From positions 1 through 43,531 of the forward strand of contig QHZR01000026.1 in assembly GCA_003224755.1 (NCBI GenBank): 43,531 nt of DNA. Direction: 5' to 3'. Below, one piece after another: positions 1 to 7,577 of the stretch (position 1 is the first letter of the stretch; the number at the start of each line of letters is the position of its first letter). The notes under the pieces are model-generated. The model saw only the letters and a program-made list of their open reading frames with translations. It did no database searches and was not told the origin of the DNA. The position numbers and the translations under genes are program-made. This DNA is from Acidobacteriota bacterium (GTDB taxonomy: Bacteria; Acidobacteriota; Terriglobia; Terriglobales; Acidobacteriaceae).

Positions 1-72
1 GAAAACGCTCGTAAGAATCTGATTGCTGTCCTACCCGACTTGAAAACGCGGTGGGAAGAATGGAGACAATAG
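1..72 (+). CDS. C-terminal end of an unidentified protein (partial)
   Basis: Frame 1 is open from the first base to a TAG stop at 70-72 and encodes 23 residues ending in ...TRWEEWRQ. The pattern of Asn-Leu, a Pro, then a Trp-rich end resembles the tails of sulfatases, but this is a weak guess from a few residues. No start is visible because the gene is cut by the window edge. The following 138 bases to the next gene show no convincing feature. Confidence 0.45.
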   Translation, partial: ENARKNLIAVLPDLKTRWEEWRQ

Positions 73-210
73 CCCTCGCGTCGAGAGTCGAGTCAACTGT
101 CGTAATATCGCGATTTCACTCATTGACCTTCGCTGCCGTTTAACTGCTTCCTCTTTCGCGCTGCATCGCAATACAATTGCGACCGAGTACATCTGGGCGG
201 GAGGTAACTG

Positions 211-1296
211 ATGGGCCTTGTAGTTGCTTTCACTCAGCGTCGGACAATGGCGTTTGTGCGAATGTTGCGGACTTGCTCTTTTTCGCTATCAATGTTCTTG
301 TTGTCCGTGGTGCTGGCCCAGGCTCGATTCATTGACAATTTCGATGGTCCCACGGTGCAACTCGACCCCGAAGGCATCAAGGGCTGGTTATTTCGTCCTG
401 GCGACGGTACTGCCACAATGGATTTTCGTCAGGGAGGCGACGGCTATGCATCAATCGTTGTGGATGCTACTACTGACAAACGTGGGATCTGGTGGGTGCT
501 GATTGAGCGCAAGGCCACAATTCAGGCTTCCGGGCAGTCGTCGAGGGCATTTTCGTCCCAAGCCGGAGCGCAGGCTTCACCTGACGCAATCAATGTTCTG
601 AGGCGGCAAGGCATGGATGCTTTCCACCTGGGCGACTATGCGGGTGCGCTTCGTATTTTCCGGCAGGTCATTGCCGCCGACCCCAGCGATATCGTGGCTT
701 ACAATGTCTCGGCCAATTGTTCGATAAGGCTTGCGGACTATCCGTCCGCCATCGACTCGTTCCAACATGCACTCCAGCTTCGGCCAGACGAGTGGCACAG
801 CCTAGCGGGATTGATGCGTGCCTATACGTTGGCAGGGATGACTCCTGACCGCGACGCACTACGCAAACATATTGGAGAGCTGGAACGCGAAGGCAAGTTG
901 CCGCCCGAATTCAACTATGTCTTCGAGACGTTTCAGGTTGAGGGCAAGAAGCTTGAGGTTGCAGAGTTTCCTCAAATCCACGGATTTTATGGCGAACGGT
1001 ATCGCTTCAAGCTTGTCAACAGTGCGGGCAAACTGGTCTTCTGTGTAACTCTCGAGTCCGATTCGGCAGAGCAGCAGAGGTGGGCCAAGCAGCACCCCGC
1101 GGAAGCCGCGGCGGGTGCCAGACACTTTTCCTTAGATGGATATGCAGCCGACTCGCACTCGACCTACAGCTCTTATGACGGCGAGCCTGCCTACGAACGC
1201 GTGCGAGAGGAGGTTGTACAAGTCATCGCCGGAAAGAAACAACCCATCAGCAAAACCAATTACGCAACGCCTCAGCCAATCCCTGGCGCTGATTAG
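211..1296 (+). CDS. Secreted TPR protein, probably a chimera of two exported proteins
   Basis: The start is supported by GGGAGGT eight to nine bases upstream. Residues 14-39 form a signal peptide (hydrophobic run ending AQA). Residues 40-102 resemble the first part of secreted acidobacterial proteins beginning FIDNFDGPTVQLDPEG, a likely beta-sandwich or carbohydrate-binding-type segment. From about residue 104 the text changes: TIQASGQSSRAFSSQAG looks like the end of a second signal peptide, followed by TPR helices at about 125-205 and an unrecognised C-terminal domain of about 140 residues. No transmembrane segment follows. I infer that an in-frame deletion fused two exported proteins near base 515. 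The product may still be exported and act as a TPR protein. Function is unknown. Confidence 0.6.
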   Translation: MGLVVAFTQRRTMAFVRMLRTCSFSLSMFLLSVVLAQARFIDNFDGPTVQLDPEGIKGWLFRPGDGTATMDFRQGGDGYASIVVDATTDKRGIWWVLIERKATIQASGQSSRAFSSQAGAQASPDAINVLRRQGMDAFHLGDYAGALRIFRQVIAADPSDIVAYNVSANCSIRLADYPSAIDSFQHALQLRPDEWHSLAGLMRAYTLAGMTPDRDALRKHIGELEREGKLPPEFNYVFETFQVEGKKLEVAEFPQIHGFYGERYRFKLVNSAGKLVFCVTLESDSAEQQRWAKQHPAEAAAGARHFSLDGYAADSHSTYSSYDGEPAYERVREEVVQVIAGKKQPISKTNYATPQPIPGAD

Positions 1297-1463
1297 TAAA
1301 AAAAGAGGAGCGACTGTTGCCGCACTGCATCCTCTTGTTGCTGAGCGCGAGTATGCGGGTTTGGCTGCGCCGTATGGCGATCCCTGAACCTCAAGAATGG
1401 ACCTATAAATTCCCCCTGGCATCCATCAAGAAGCTCACAAGCGGTCTCCCCCCAAAAAACTTC

Positions 1464-1790
1464 TCAGGTGTATTCCAGCTGAACGCCCTCACACGCCAGA
1501 GCGCGCTCGGCCCAATGCTGAAAGCTCGGCTCCTCCCTGCGCTCTCGTTCGAACAGTTCCTCGTGTCCGACCCACTGCGAGTATTTCGGGTTTCTGATCT
1601 TCAGCCAATTTGCATGCTCTGCTAAGTACGGCTCCGAATTGCGCTTTGCCACAAAGATCGTGCTCGCAGGCGAGCCGGAAAATCCCTTCGCCGTCTCCGT
1701 CGATATGATCGCAATATGAGAGGCGTTCGCTTTTACTCGGCACGACTCTCCGAAGCTAGCCAAGTCGGCTCTCAATTGGTGATAAATCAA
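1464..1790 (-). CDS. Hypothetical protein, 108 aa
   Basis: An unrecognised soluble protein with a protein-like composition and no signal peptide. The C-terminal half is rich in Trp, Arg and Glu (for example HANWLKIRNPKYSQWVGHEELF). The start at 1790 is TTG with no clear ribosome binding site, so the true N-terminus is uncertain. It lies between the TPR gene and a frameshifted membrane gene. The choice over the opposite strand rests only on composition, so confidence is low. Confidence 0.3.
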   Translation of the reverse strand: MIYHQLRADLASFGESCRVKANASHIAIISTETAKGFSGSPASTIFVAKRNSEPYLAEHANWLKIRNPKYSQWVGHEELFERERREEPSFQHWAERALACEGVQLEYT

Positions 1791-1821
1791 TTACGCTCAT
1801 TGACCAAGGCTGAGTGGGGAA

Positions 1822-2189
1822 TTACTGCATAACCAACGCCCAAAACCAACTAAATGGCGTAATCACGGCGGACAAGGCTACCCAAGGTCTCTCGCGGCCT
1901 CTTGCAAGCAATGTACACACCAGCGCCGCCAGTGTTAAGAGAATGCTTGCTCTGCACAGGAGTTGATACCCACCTCGCTTCCGTTAGCTGCGGTTGGTGC
2001 GTAGGGTATGGAGACCCAGAACACGATGACGGCGGCTGTTGCACAGAGCAGCGCGAGCCAGAAAACAAACGATCTCCAACTCAGTTCTTCCGCGTTCTTT
2101 CGGGTGAACCGTCTCACGATGACCAAGACGAGCAGTATTGGGTTTGCATATGTGAGAAGACACAATACCAAAACGATGAAAGTGCCCAT
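1822..2189 (-). pseudogene. Small membrane protein with one frameshift
   Basis: The ATG at 2189 opens a frame encoding a hydrophobic protein with at least two membrane helices (residues about 3-25 and 41-62), which ends early at 1935 after ...SCAEQAFS. In another frame the sequence continues directly as ILLTLAALVCTLLARGRER and runs to a TAA at 1822-1824, supplying a third helix and an amphipathic end. The join lies near 1938-1950 and corresponds to one missing base. The sequence there (GCATTCTCTTAA) is not a classical slippery heptamer, so mutation or sequencing error is likelier than programmed shifting. The restored protein would have about 122 residues. No family was recognised. Confidence 0.6.
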
Positions 2190-2401
2190 GCGGGCGCTAT
2201 TCTAACGTAGCTGTTGAAACATCCCCATAGCACTCACAACCGGAGTGGAACCACCGGAAGTATTCGCACGAACAGCCCGTGATGTGAACGTGATGTGCGG
2301 ACCCAAATCAGACTGAATTTTACTGTACAAAACCAAACCGGTACTTTTGGGTAAACCTTTGGAAATCATTCATTTAGTTCGTCTTTTGACCCTGGTTCAT
2401 C

Positions 2402-2459
2402 GGTCTCAAAATCCGCCGGTGCTTAGCACCTTGGGGGTTCAACTCCCCTCCCGGCACCA
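2402..2459 (+). other. 3' half of a tRNA-Leu(CAA) gene, left att-like copy
   Basis: This segment runs from the anticodon loop CTCAAAA (anticodon CAA) through a long variable arm (GGTGC-TTA-GCACC), a T arm (GGGGG TTCAACT CCCC) and the acceptor strand to an encoded CCA. The 5' half (an acceptor strand like GCCGGGA, and a D arm) is absent upstream, so this is not a working tRNA. The T stem is also one C short. A near-identical 58-bp copy lies at 9575-9632 in the same orientation. Such 3' tRNA halves are the usual attachment-site duplicates left by tyrosine recombinases that integrate at the anticodon loop. Confidence 0.8.
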
Positions 2460-2493
2460 TCCTAAACCCCGTAGAATAAGCAGCTAGCCGGCG

Positions 2494-2712
2494 CTAGTTC
2501 ACCGCACGCAATGCGGTGGATAGGCACGACATCACGTCATTGTGCCCAATTTGTGCCTTTATCCGGATTTGCTTTTGTTCTGCCTGCACTCTTTCCTGCT
2601 CGACCCGTTTTTCTGACTCCTGCAATTTCAGAATTGCATCGTTCATGTCCGAGCGGCTCACGATTGCGTAGCGTTCGAAGACGCTCCGCGTGCGCCAGCC
2701 GCCGATCTTCAT
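2494..2712 (-). pseudogene. Tyrosine recombinase (integrase), C-terminal remnant
   Basis: The 72 residues begin KIGGWRTRSVFERYAIVS and continue into an amphipathic, Gln/Glu-rich helix. GxxxxxSVFERY matches the end of phage-type integrase catalytic domains (compare GHKTRSVFDRY), where the Tyr is the DNA-attacking nucleophile. Everything upstream (core-binding domain and the R...H-x-x-R residues) is missing, so this cannot be active. Its N-terminal side abuts a truncated PIG-L gene and its C-terminal side lies 34 bases from the tRNA-Leu fragment. That is the usual place for an integrase beside its attachment site. The ATG at 2712 is probably just an internal Met. Confidence 0.75.
2541..2558. 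repeat. 18-bp repeat at the left island end
   Basis: The minus strand reads AGGCACAAATTGGGCACA, within the integrase remnant. The sequence AGGCACAATTTGGGCACA, differing at one base, recurs at 9452-9469 on the same strand at the right end of the island. It may be the end of a second integrase copy. Confidence 0.55.
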
Positions 2713-3008
2713 AATGATTCCTTCTGCGACTCCCGCCCTGCGAAGATTTCGCCCGAGTTGCCTCGAGTCGTGTAAACGAACGCCACTTGCTTGTGTAGTT
2801 GCTCAATCGCTTTAGCGAGGTAAGCGGCAACCTCGATGTCGTCATCGGGATGTCCCACGATAACTAGAATGTCAGCTTTATAGCGATTATCAGACTCCGG
2901 GATGGGCGGGGCTGCTTGAGCCCTTGCCTGAATAGCTAGCGAAACGAGAAGACATAATAAAAGGATGATGCCCGGTGGTGGGGTGAGATGTCGAAGTGTT
3001 TTATTCAT
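2709..3008 (-). pseudogene. PIG-L (LmbE-like) deacetylase, N-terminal fragment
   Basis: After a signal peptide (residues about 12-32, ending ARA) comes ADILVIVGHPDDDIEVAAYLA, the zinc-binding HPDD motif and first Rossmann-like strand of PIG-L/LmbE N-deacetylases, then VAFVYTTRGNSG. Intact members have well over 200 residues with a second zinc-ligand motif (HxDH/HxxH type). This one stops at 99 residues, where the sequence switches into the integrase remnant. The start overlaps the stop of the ThuA-like gene by 4 bases (ATGA), so it was the next gene of that operon. The product would be inactive. Family substrates are N-acetyl sugars or sugar conjugates. Confidence 0.75.
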
Positions 3009-3931
3009 TCGGACTTTGGTGGGATGACGTTATATCCGGGTGCAACTTGGGTCAGGTTCTGCTCAACTGAGGCTTTAGCATTGCCAGTTGCCCACCGAAT
3101 TCCGCCGCCGAGAAGATTTAGAAAAAGCGAGTTCGACCAGTTCTCGGGACGGTCACCGATTGCCGTATAGAAGACACGGCCCTTGCCTTCCATCCGCGCC
3201 CAAGTCATCGGATACGGCGGCCGTTCGTAGGGCTTTCCGGTCATTCCTTTTGTGTCGATCGTCAGGATGACGTGCAGATCTGACCTGAAATCTTTGAGCG
3301 AGTACCATTCGTCGTTAAAGGTGACGTGAGGCGAAACACCTTCGAGACCAGGAAATTTCCGATCATTGACGAGGATGTTCGCATCCTGCAAGCGGGGTTT
3401 GCTGCCATGAGTGATGAATTCACCGCCCAACATGCGCAGATACGGATCGGATTGTTCTCCATGCGCGATGTAACGATTTGAACCACCCTCCGGATCTGGC
3501 TGCGTATGGAAAGTGTCGCTTGCAGCATGAACGCCGACAAAACCGAGACCATCATGAATCGCGTCGAGCAACGCCTGCTTGCCTTGCGCTGACATTGGCG
3601 GATTCTTGTCAGTTCCAGCCGTGGTCAGATCTCCGGTAGTGAAGAACACTACAGCGGAATAGCTGTGAAAGTGATTTGAGTCAAAAACTCCGCCCTCCTT
3701 GGTAGCGGTCACATTAAAGCCGTGTTGGTTGCCGAGTGAAGTAACCGCCTGCTCCACGATACTTAACTTGCCATCCACTCTCTTCACCACGTCATGTTCC
3801 CAGCCGGACGACTTGGTGAAGACCAGTACGGACTTCTTGCCCGTGGCAAACAAAAGGTTCGGCAAGCTCACACTCGCCCCCGCGACCAACCCAGTCTGCA
3901 CGAATTGACGGCGATTGAAAGTATTCTTCAT
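3005..3931 (-). CDS. Tat-exported ThuA-like domain protein
   Basis: A 308-residue protein starting MKNTFNRRQFVQTGLVAGA, a twin-arginine signal (NRRQF), so it is probably periplasmic. An in-frame ATG at 3955 just after the previous stop is possible, but 3931 places the signal at the N-terminus. The rest fits the ThuA/trehalose-utilisation fold (glutamine-amidotransferase-like): VLVFTKSSGWEHD, then AVVFFTTGDLT, a GFVGVHAASDTFH segment and DEWYSLKDF, ending with YPMTWARMEGKGRVFYTAIGD. ThuA-like proteins act on oxidised (3-keto) sugars or are found with sugar dehydrogenases. The gene follows the GMC oxidoreductase by 24 bases and overlaps the PIG-L fragment by 4, so it is co-transcribed. The exact reaction is unknown. 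Confidence 0.8.
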   Translation of the reverse strand: MKNTFNRRQFVQTGLVAGASVSLPNLLFATGKKSVLVFTKSSGWEHDVVKRVDGKLSIVEQAVTSLGNQHGFNVTATKEGGVFDSNHFHSYSAVVFFTTGDLTTAGTDKNPPMSAQGKQALLDAIHDGLGFVGVHAASDTFHTQPDPEGGSNRYIAHGEQSDPYLRMLGGEFITHGSKPRLQDANILVNDRKFPGLEGVSPHVTFNDEWYSLKDFRSDLHVILTIDTKGMTGKPYERPPYPMTWARMEGKGRVFYTAIGDRPENWSNSLFLNLLGGGIRWATGNAKASVEQNLTQVAPGYNVIPPKSE

Positions 3932-3955
3932 AAATTCCGAATCTCTAATTCTCAT

Positions 3956-5638
3956 CTATATTTCATTGCGACGAAATCGTTCCACCAGGTGATCGCATGC
4001 GCGAACCGTGATCGCCATCATGGTGAGAGTAGGATTCTGACACGCTGACGAAACAAACCCCGAACCGTCGGTCACGAGTAAGTTGGATACATCGTGCGAT
4101 TGGCAGAAGGTGTTCAGGACCGATTTCTTGGGATCGTTGCCCATTCGAGCGGTGCCTACCTCGTGTATTGCCATGCCCGGCATTTCAACCCCCGTAGTGA
4201 CCCTGATATTTTTTGCACCCGTAGCTTCCAACATTTCCGCCGCGGTCACGCCAGCATCGCGCATCATCGCGGCCTCGTTCTTCCCATGGGCCATGCTTAT
4301 GCGCAGCGCAGGGATACCCCATGCATCCCTCAGATTGGGATCGATCTCGCAGAAATTGTCGAAACTGGCCAGCGACTCGCCGAACGCGCCCAGCGTAATG
4401 CTGTAAGCACCCGTCTTTACCGCCTGCTTGTAATCCTTGCCAATTCCGGGTGCGTTGAAATTGAAAACGGGCATGGAGTCTCCCTGAAATCCGTACCCAC
4501 GAATAAAGTGGGGATGTTTGCCGGTTGCCGGCGTGTTGCGGAAGCGCACCAAATAAATTCCAGTGGGCCGATGAGGGGGATTAGCTGTAGGCAGAGCCTT
4601 CATATCGTCAAACGTTGCACTGGCGCCGCCGCCGACTACGTGGTCCATTAAATAGTGTCCCAGCAATCCGCTGGAGTTTGCCAAACCTTTGGGGTACTCG
4701 CGCGTCGAAGAATTCAGCAGAATGCGGGTGGACTCGAGCGCCTGGGCGCACATAACCACAACCTTTCCACGAATCTGTTTAGTCTCCTTCGTTGTGCGCT
4801 GCACGAACGTGACCCCTTGCGCCTTGTTGCTGCCCGTATTCATATCGACGTGGCTGACGATTGCATCGGTAATCAGGGTGCAGTTGCCGGTCTTCACTGC
4901 ATCCTTTACCGTGGTGAATGGGCTGCTGAAATAGGAAAACGTCATGCAACCGCGCTCGCAGGGACCACAGTAGTGACAAGGCGCTCGGCCGTTGTGGGGT
5001 TGAGTCAAAATGGCAACGCGCCCCATTGTCAGAGTTCGTCCAAACTTCTTTTGAATGCTTTCGCGCAGCCGCACCTCTCCACAACTCATTTTCATGGGCG
5101 GCAGGTATTGCCCGTCAGGCAACATCTCATTTCTCTCGGCGGCGCCGCTGATGCCGACGTAGCGCTCGACGACGTCGTAATAAGGTGCGAGATCGGGGTA
5201 GGAGAAAGGCCAGTCCACATCGTAGCCATCACGACTTGCGGCTTTGAAATCTACGTCGCTCAACCGATAGCTATGCCGTCCCCAGACTAACGATCTGCCT
5301 CCGAGAACCCGCAACCGCTGCCACGTGAATGGCCGGTCGGGTGGAGTGCTGTATGGATTCTCCAGGTCATTCACGAACCATTCGTAGTTGTATTCCATGC
5401 AGGCATAGCACTGTCTCTGGATGGGCCGTGTCCGCACGATTTCAGGCGAGTGGTTCCGATATTTGAGCTGATAGGAAGGTATGTGCTCGGTGAACTCTCT
5501 TGCAGTTACAGCGCGACCGGCTTCCAGCAAAGCAACCTTCAAGCCTGCCTCGGAGAGCCGTTTGGCCGCCCAACCGCCAGTCGCGCCGGAGCCGACAACA
5601 ATTGCATCGTATGTTTGTTGCAAAACGTCTTGTGGCAT
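3956..5638 (-). CDS. GMC-family FAD oxidoreductase (large subunit of a sugar/gluconate dehydrogenase)
   Basis: A 560-residue flavoprotein. The N-terminal dinucleotide fold shows AIVVGSGATGGWAAKRLSEAG (GxGxxG) and an acidic strand end LLEAG. LGGRSLVWGRHSYR matches the FAD-contact segment of the family. A Cys-rich stretch (CHYCGPCERGC) lies near residue 222. The C-terminal domain holds HEVGTARMG and NPTLTMMAI, the regions with the active-site His and Asn of this group. It has no signal peptide. In gluconate, fructose and lactose 3-dehydrogenases the large subunit is carried across the membrane with the Tat-tagged small subunit, encoded here 5 bases upstream. I infer a periplasmic two-subunit sugar dehydrogenase. 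The usual cytochrome c subunit is absent. Confidence 0.88.
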   Translation of the reverse strand: MPQDVLQQTYDAIVVGSGATGGWAAKRLSEAGLKVALLEAGRAVTAREFTEHIPSYQLKYRNHSPEIVRTRPIQRQCYACMEYNYEWFVNDLENPYSTPPDRPFTWQRLRVLGGRSLVWGRHSYRLSDVDFKAASRDGYDVDWPFSYPDLAPYYDVVERYVGISGAAERNEMLPDGQYLPPMKMSCGEVRLRESIQKKFGRTLTMGRVAILTQPHNGRAPCHYCGPCERGCMTFSYFSSPFTTVKDAVKTGNCTLITDAIVSHVDMNTGSNKAQGVTFVQRTTKETKQIRGKVVVMCAQALESTRILLNSSTREYPKGLANSSGLLGHYLMDHVVGGGASATFDDMKALPTANPPHRPTGIYLVRFRNTPATGKHPHFIRGYGFQGDSMPVFNFNAPGIGKDYKQAVKTGAYSITLGAFGESLASFDNFCEIDPNLRDAWGIPALRISMAHGKNEAAMMRDAGVTAAEMLEATGAKNIRVTTGVEMPGMAIHEVGTARMGNDPKKSVLNTFCQSHDVSNLLVTDGSGFVSSACQNPTLTMMAITVRACDHLVERFRRNEI

Positions 5639-5643
5639 GGAAC

Positions 5644-6330
5644 CTATGTGTGAGCAGCAGTCGGATGTTCACAGCCCTCATAAGGGCCGTGGGTGAACTC
5701 GCCATCCCATCCAAGTTCTTTTTGGCCGATTTCGGATTCGTAATAAGCGGTGGCAATCAGCGCCTTTAGCAGTTCAAAATGCTGCTGCCCCAGATCAGCC
5801 GCCTCGTTGCGCGTGTCATTTCGCGCTGTCCAATGACTTGGCTGCCGCGCGAATGCCCATGGCGTCAACAACCAGATCTGGTCGTCAGCGCCGAGTCCCC
5901 GAAAATCTTTACCGAACTGTTTTTGGCTTTCGGCGTCAATGTACGCCAACGCATCTACAAATTTGCGCTGGAATTCAGCGGGTTGGACAGAAAGCAGGAG
6001 ATCCAGGTAGCGATTGACCAGGGCTTCCTTCGCACCCGGAGTGTCAGTGCCTGGAATAATTACATCACTCAATACGATCAAAGTCTCATTCTGATGGTCG
6101 TTGAGAAAGGCGGCTCTCCAATTGGGATCAGTCAGCAGCGTGGATCCGTCTTCGCCTTTCGCAGCCGCCGTGAGGCCGGATGAAACCGCCTGGGCCAATG
6201 AGAACTCCGGCCCAAATACGGAGGCCGCACCGGCGAACAGCGCTGTGCGAATCAGATCACGACGATTGAATAAGGCCGATGAAGACGGTCGTGGGCTGGA
6301 ATGAGCGGCTTCGTGACCAAAAATTCTCAT
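5644..6330 (-). CDS. Gluconate 2-dehydrogenase subunit 3 family protein (Tat signal)
   Basis: I chose the ATG at 6330 (MRIFGHEAAH...), 228 residues; a longer non-ATG start upstream adds nothing recognisable. A twin-arginine signal FNRRDLIRTALFAGAASVFG spans about residues 20-40. The mature part contains VIIPGTDTPGAKEA and a segment with GWDGEFTHGPYEGCEHPT at the end, both typical of the small subunit of flavin-dependent sugar dehydrogenases. Known role in the family: a chaperone-like subunit that brings the FAD subunit through the Tat pore and holds the complex. The GMC gene follows after 5 bases, which strongly supports complex formation. Confidence 0.85.
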   Translation of the reverse strand: MRIFGHEAAHSSPRPSSSALFNRRDLIRTALFAGAASVFGPEFSLAQAVSSGLTAAAKGEDGSTLLTDPNWRAAFLNDHQNETLIVLSDVIIPGTDTPGAKEALVNRYLDLLLSVQPAEFQRKFVDALAYIDAESQKQFGKDFRGLGADDQIWLLTPWAFARQPSHWTARNDTRNEAADLGQQHFELLKALIATAYYESEIGQKELGWDGEFTHGPYEGCEHPTAAHT

Positions 6331-6398
6331 CGCTCGAAATGATAATGCCAATTGCACCAATTCGCTAATCTACAGATAACTTTTTGGTGAGACATTCG

Positions 6399-7577
6399 TT
6401 ATCGCGAACTAGAAATTGCCGTCCAAGCCGAGCCGTTGCGCGAGGACTCCAGCGCGGCGTTTATGAACCTGACCCCTTCCACGCCGTCCCAAACACCTGG
6501 CACCAGCAGTGAATCCGGGTTGGGCGCGCGGTTCTCCTGTCGCGCTGTTATTTGTTCAGCGAGATCGGTGTAGAGTTGAGCGAACGCCTCCAAGTATCCT
6601 TCGGGATGTCCGCTCGGGATGCGGGTTGCGTGGGAGGCAGCACGTCCCGTGCCGGCACTGCCGCGTGTAATTGTGCGCCGGGTTTCCCCAAGAGGCGTGA
6701 AGATGAGTGCATTCGGATCTTCCTGTCGCCAGTCAAGCCCCGCCTTTTCGCCGTACACGCGCAGGCGCAAGTTGTTTTCATTTCCGGGAGCGACCTGGCT
6801 GGCCCACAGACCGCCCTTCGCACCGTTCGAAAAGCGCAGCATTACGTGAACGTTGTCATCAAGGCGTCTTCCTGGCACAAACGTGGTGACGTCAGCTGCC
6901 AGTTGCTCGACGGCTAATCCCGTCACGAAGCACGCGAGATTGAAAGCGTGGGTGCCGATATCGCCCAAAGATCCTCCGGGCCCGCTGCGCGCCGGGTCAG
7001 TCCTCCAGTCAGCCTGTTTCTGTCCGGTCTTCTCAAGAGGCGTGGTCAACCAATCTTGCACGTACTCAACCTGGATCAATCGTATGGGGCCCAGCTCAGC
7101 GGCCTGCACCATTTCTCGCGCTTGCCGAACCATGGGATGGCCGGTGTAGTTGTGCGTCAATCCGAAAACCAGGCCGGTTCGCTCCACGATCTGGGCCAGC
7201 TCCAGTGCATCTTGCAGGGTCGTGGTCAGAGGCTTATCGCAGATCACATGAATCCCCGTTTCCAGGAATACCTTCGCTGGCGCGTAATGCAGATTGTTTG
7301 GAGTTACGATCGAAACGGCTTCGATTCCATCGTCTCTTTTCGATTCAGCCGACGCCATCTCTTCGAAGCTGCGGTAGGCACGTGGAATGTGCAATTCCTT
7401 CGCAGCTGCAAGACTTCGGTCGGCATCCGAGCTGAGCGCCGCGGCCACCAATTCGTATCGGTCATCAAGACGCGCGGCGATTCGGTGCACACCGCCGATG
7501 AAAGCTCCATGGCCACCTCCGACCATACCAAGCCGCAAGCGCCGATTTAGCCTCTGGGTCGAGCCTTCAATCGGCAT
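6399..7577 (-). CDS. Gfo/Idh/MocA family oxidoreductase
   Basis: A 392-residue NAD(P)-dependent dehydrogenase. The start at 7577 (MPIEGSTQRLNRRLRLGMVGGG) overlaps the end of the preceding isomerase by 11 bases; upstream in-frame starts would extend far into that gene. The Rossmann motif is RLGMVGGGHGAFIGGVHR. SIVTPNNLHYAPAKVFLETGIHVICDKPLT carries the EKP-type signature (here DKP) with the catalytic Lys. GSLGDIGTHAFNLACFVTG holds the catalytic D-x-G-x-H (DIGTH). The family oxidises sugars, inositols and 3-keto or glycoside derivatives. It has no signal peptide, so it is cytoplasmic. Its place between an isomerase/epimerase and the periplasmic dehydrogenase suggests a later step of the same sugar pathway. 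Confidence 0.88.
   Translation of the reverse strand: MPIEGSTQRLNRRLRLGMVGGGHGAFIGGVHRIAARLDDRYELVAAALSSDADRSLAAAKELHIPRAYRSFEEMASAESKRDDGIEAVSIVTPNNLHYAPAKVFLETGIHVICDKPLTTTLQDALELAQIVERTGLVFGLTHNYTGHPMVRQAREMVQAAELGPIRLIQVEYVQDWLTTPLEKTGQKQADWRTDPARSGPGGSLGDIGTHAFNLACFVTGLAVEQLAADVTTFVPGRRLDDNVHVMLRFSNGAKGGLWASQVAPGNENNLRLRVYGEKAGLDWRQEDPNALIFTPLGETRRTITRGSAGTGRAASHATRIPSGHPEGYLEAFAQLYTDLAEQITARQENRAPNPDSLLVPGVWDGVEGVRFINAALESSRNGSAWTAISSSR

Noticed and set aside
1935-1955. Programmed -1 frameshift in the small membrane gene
   Set aside because: No X-XXY-YYZ slippery heptamer and no clear downstream stem; a mutation or sequencing error is simpler.
2375-2459. Complete tRNA-Leu gene at the left repeat
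   Set aside because: No 5' acceptor strand or D arm upstream, the anticodon stem does not pair, and the T stem lacks one base; only a 3' half is present.
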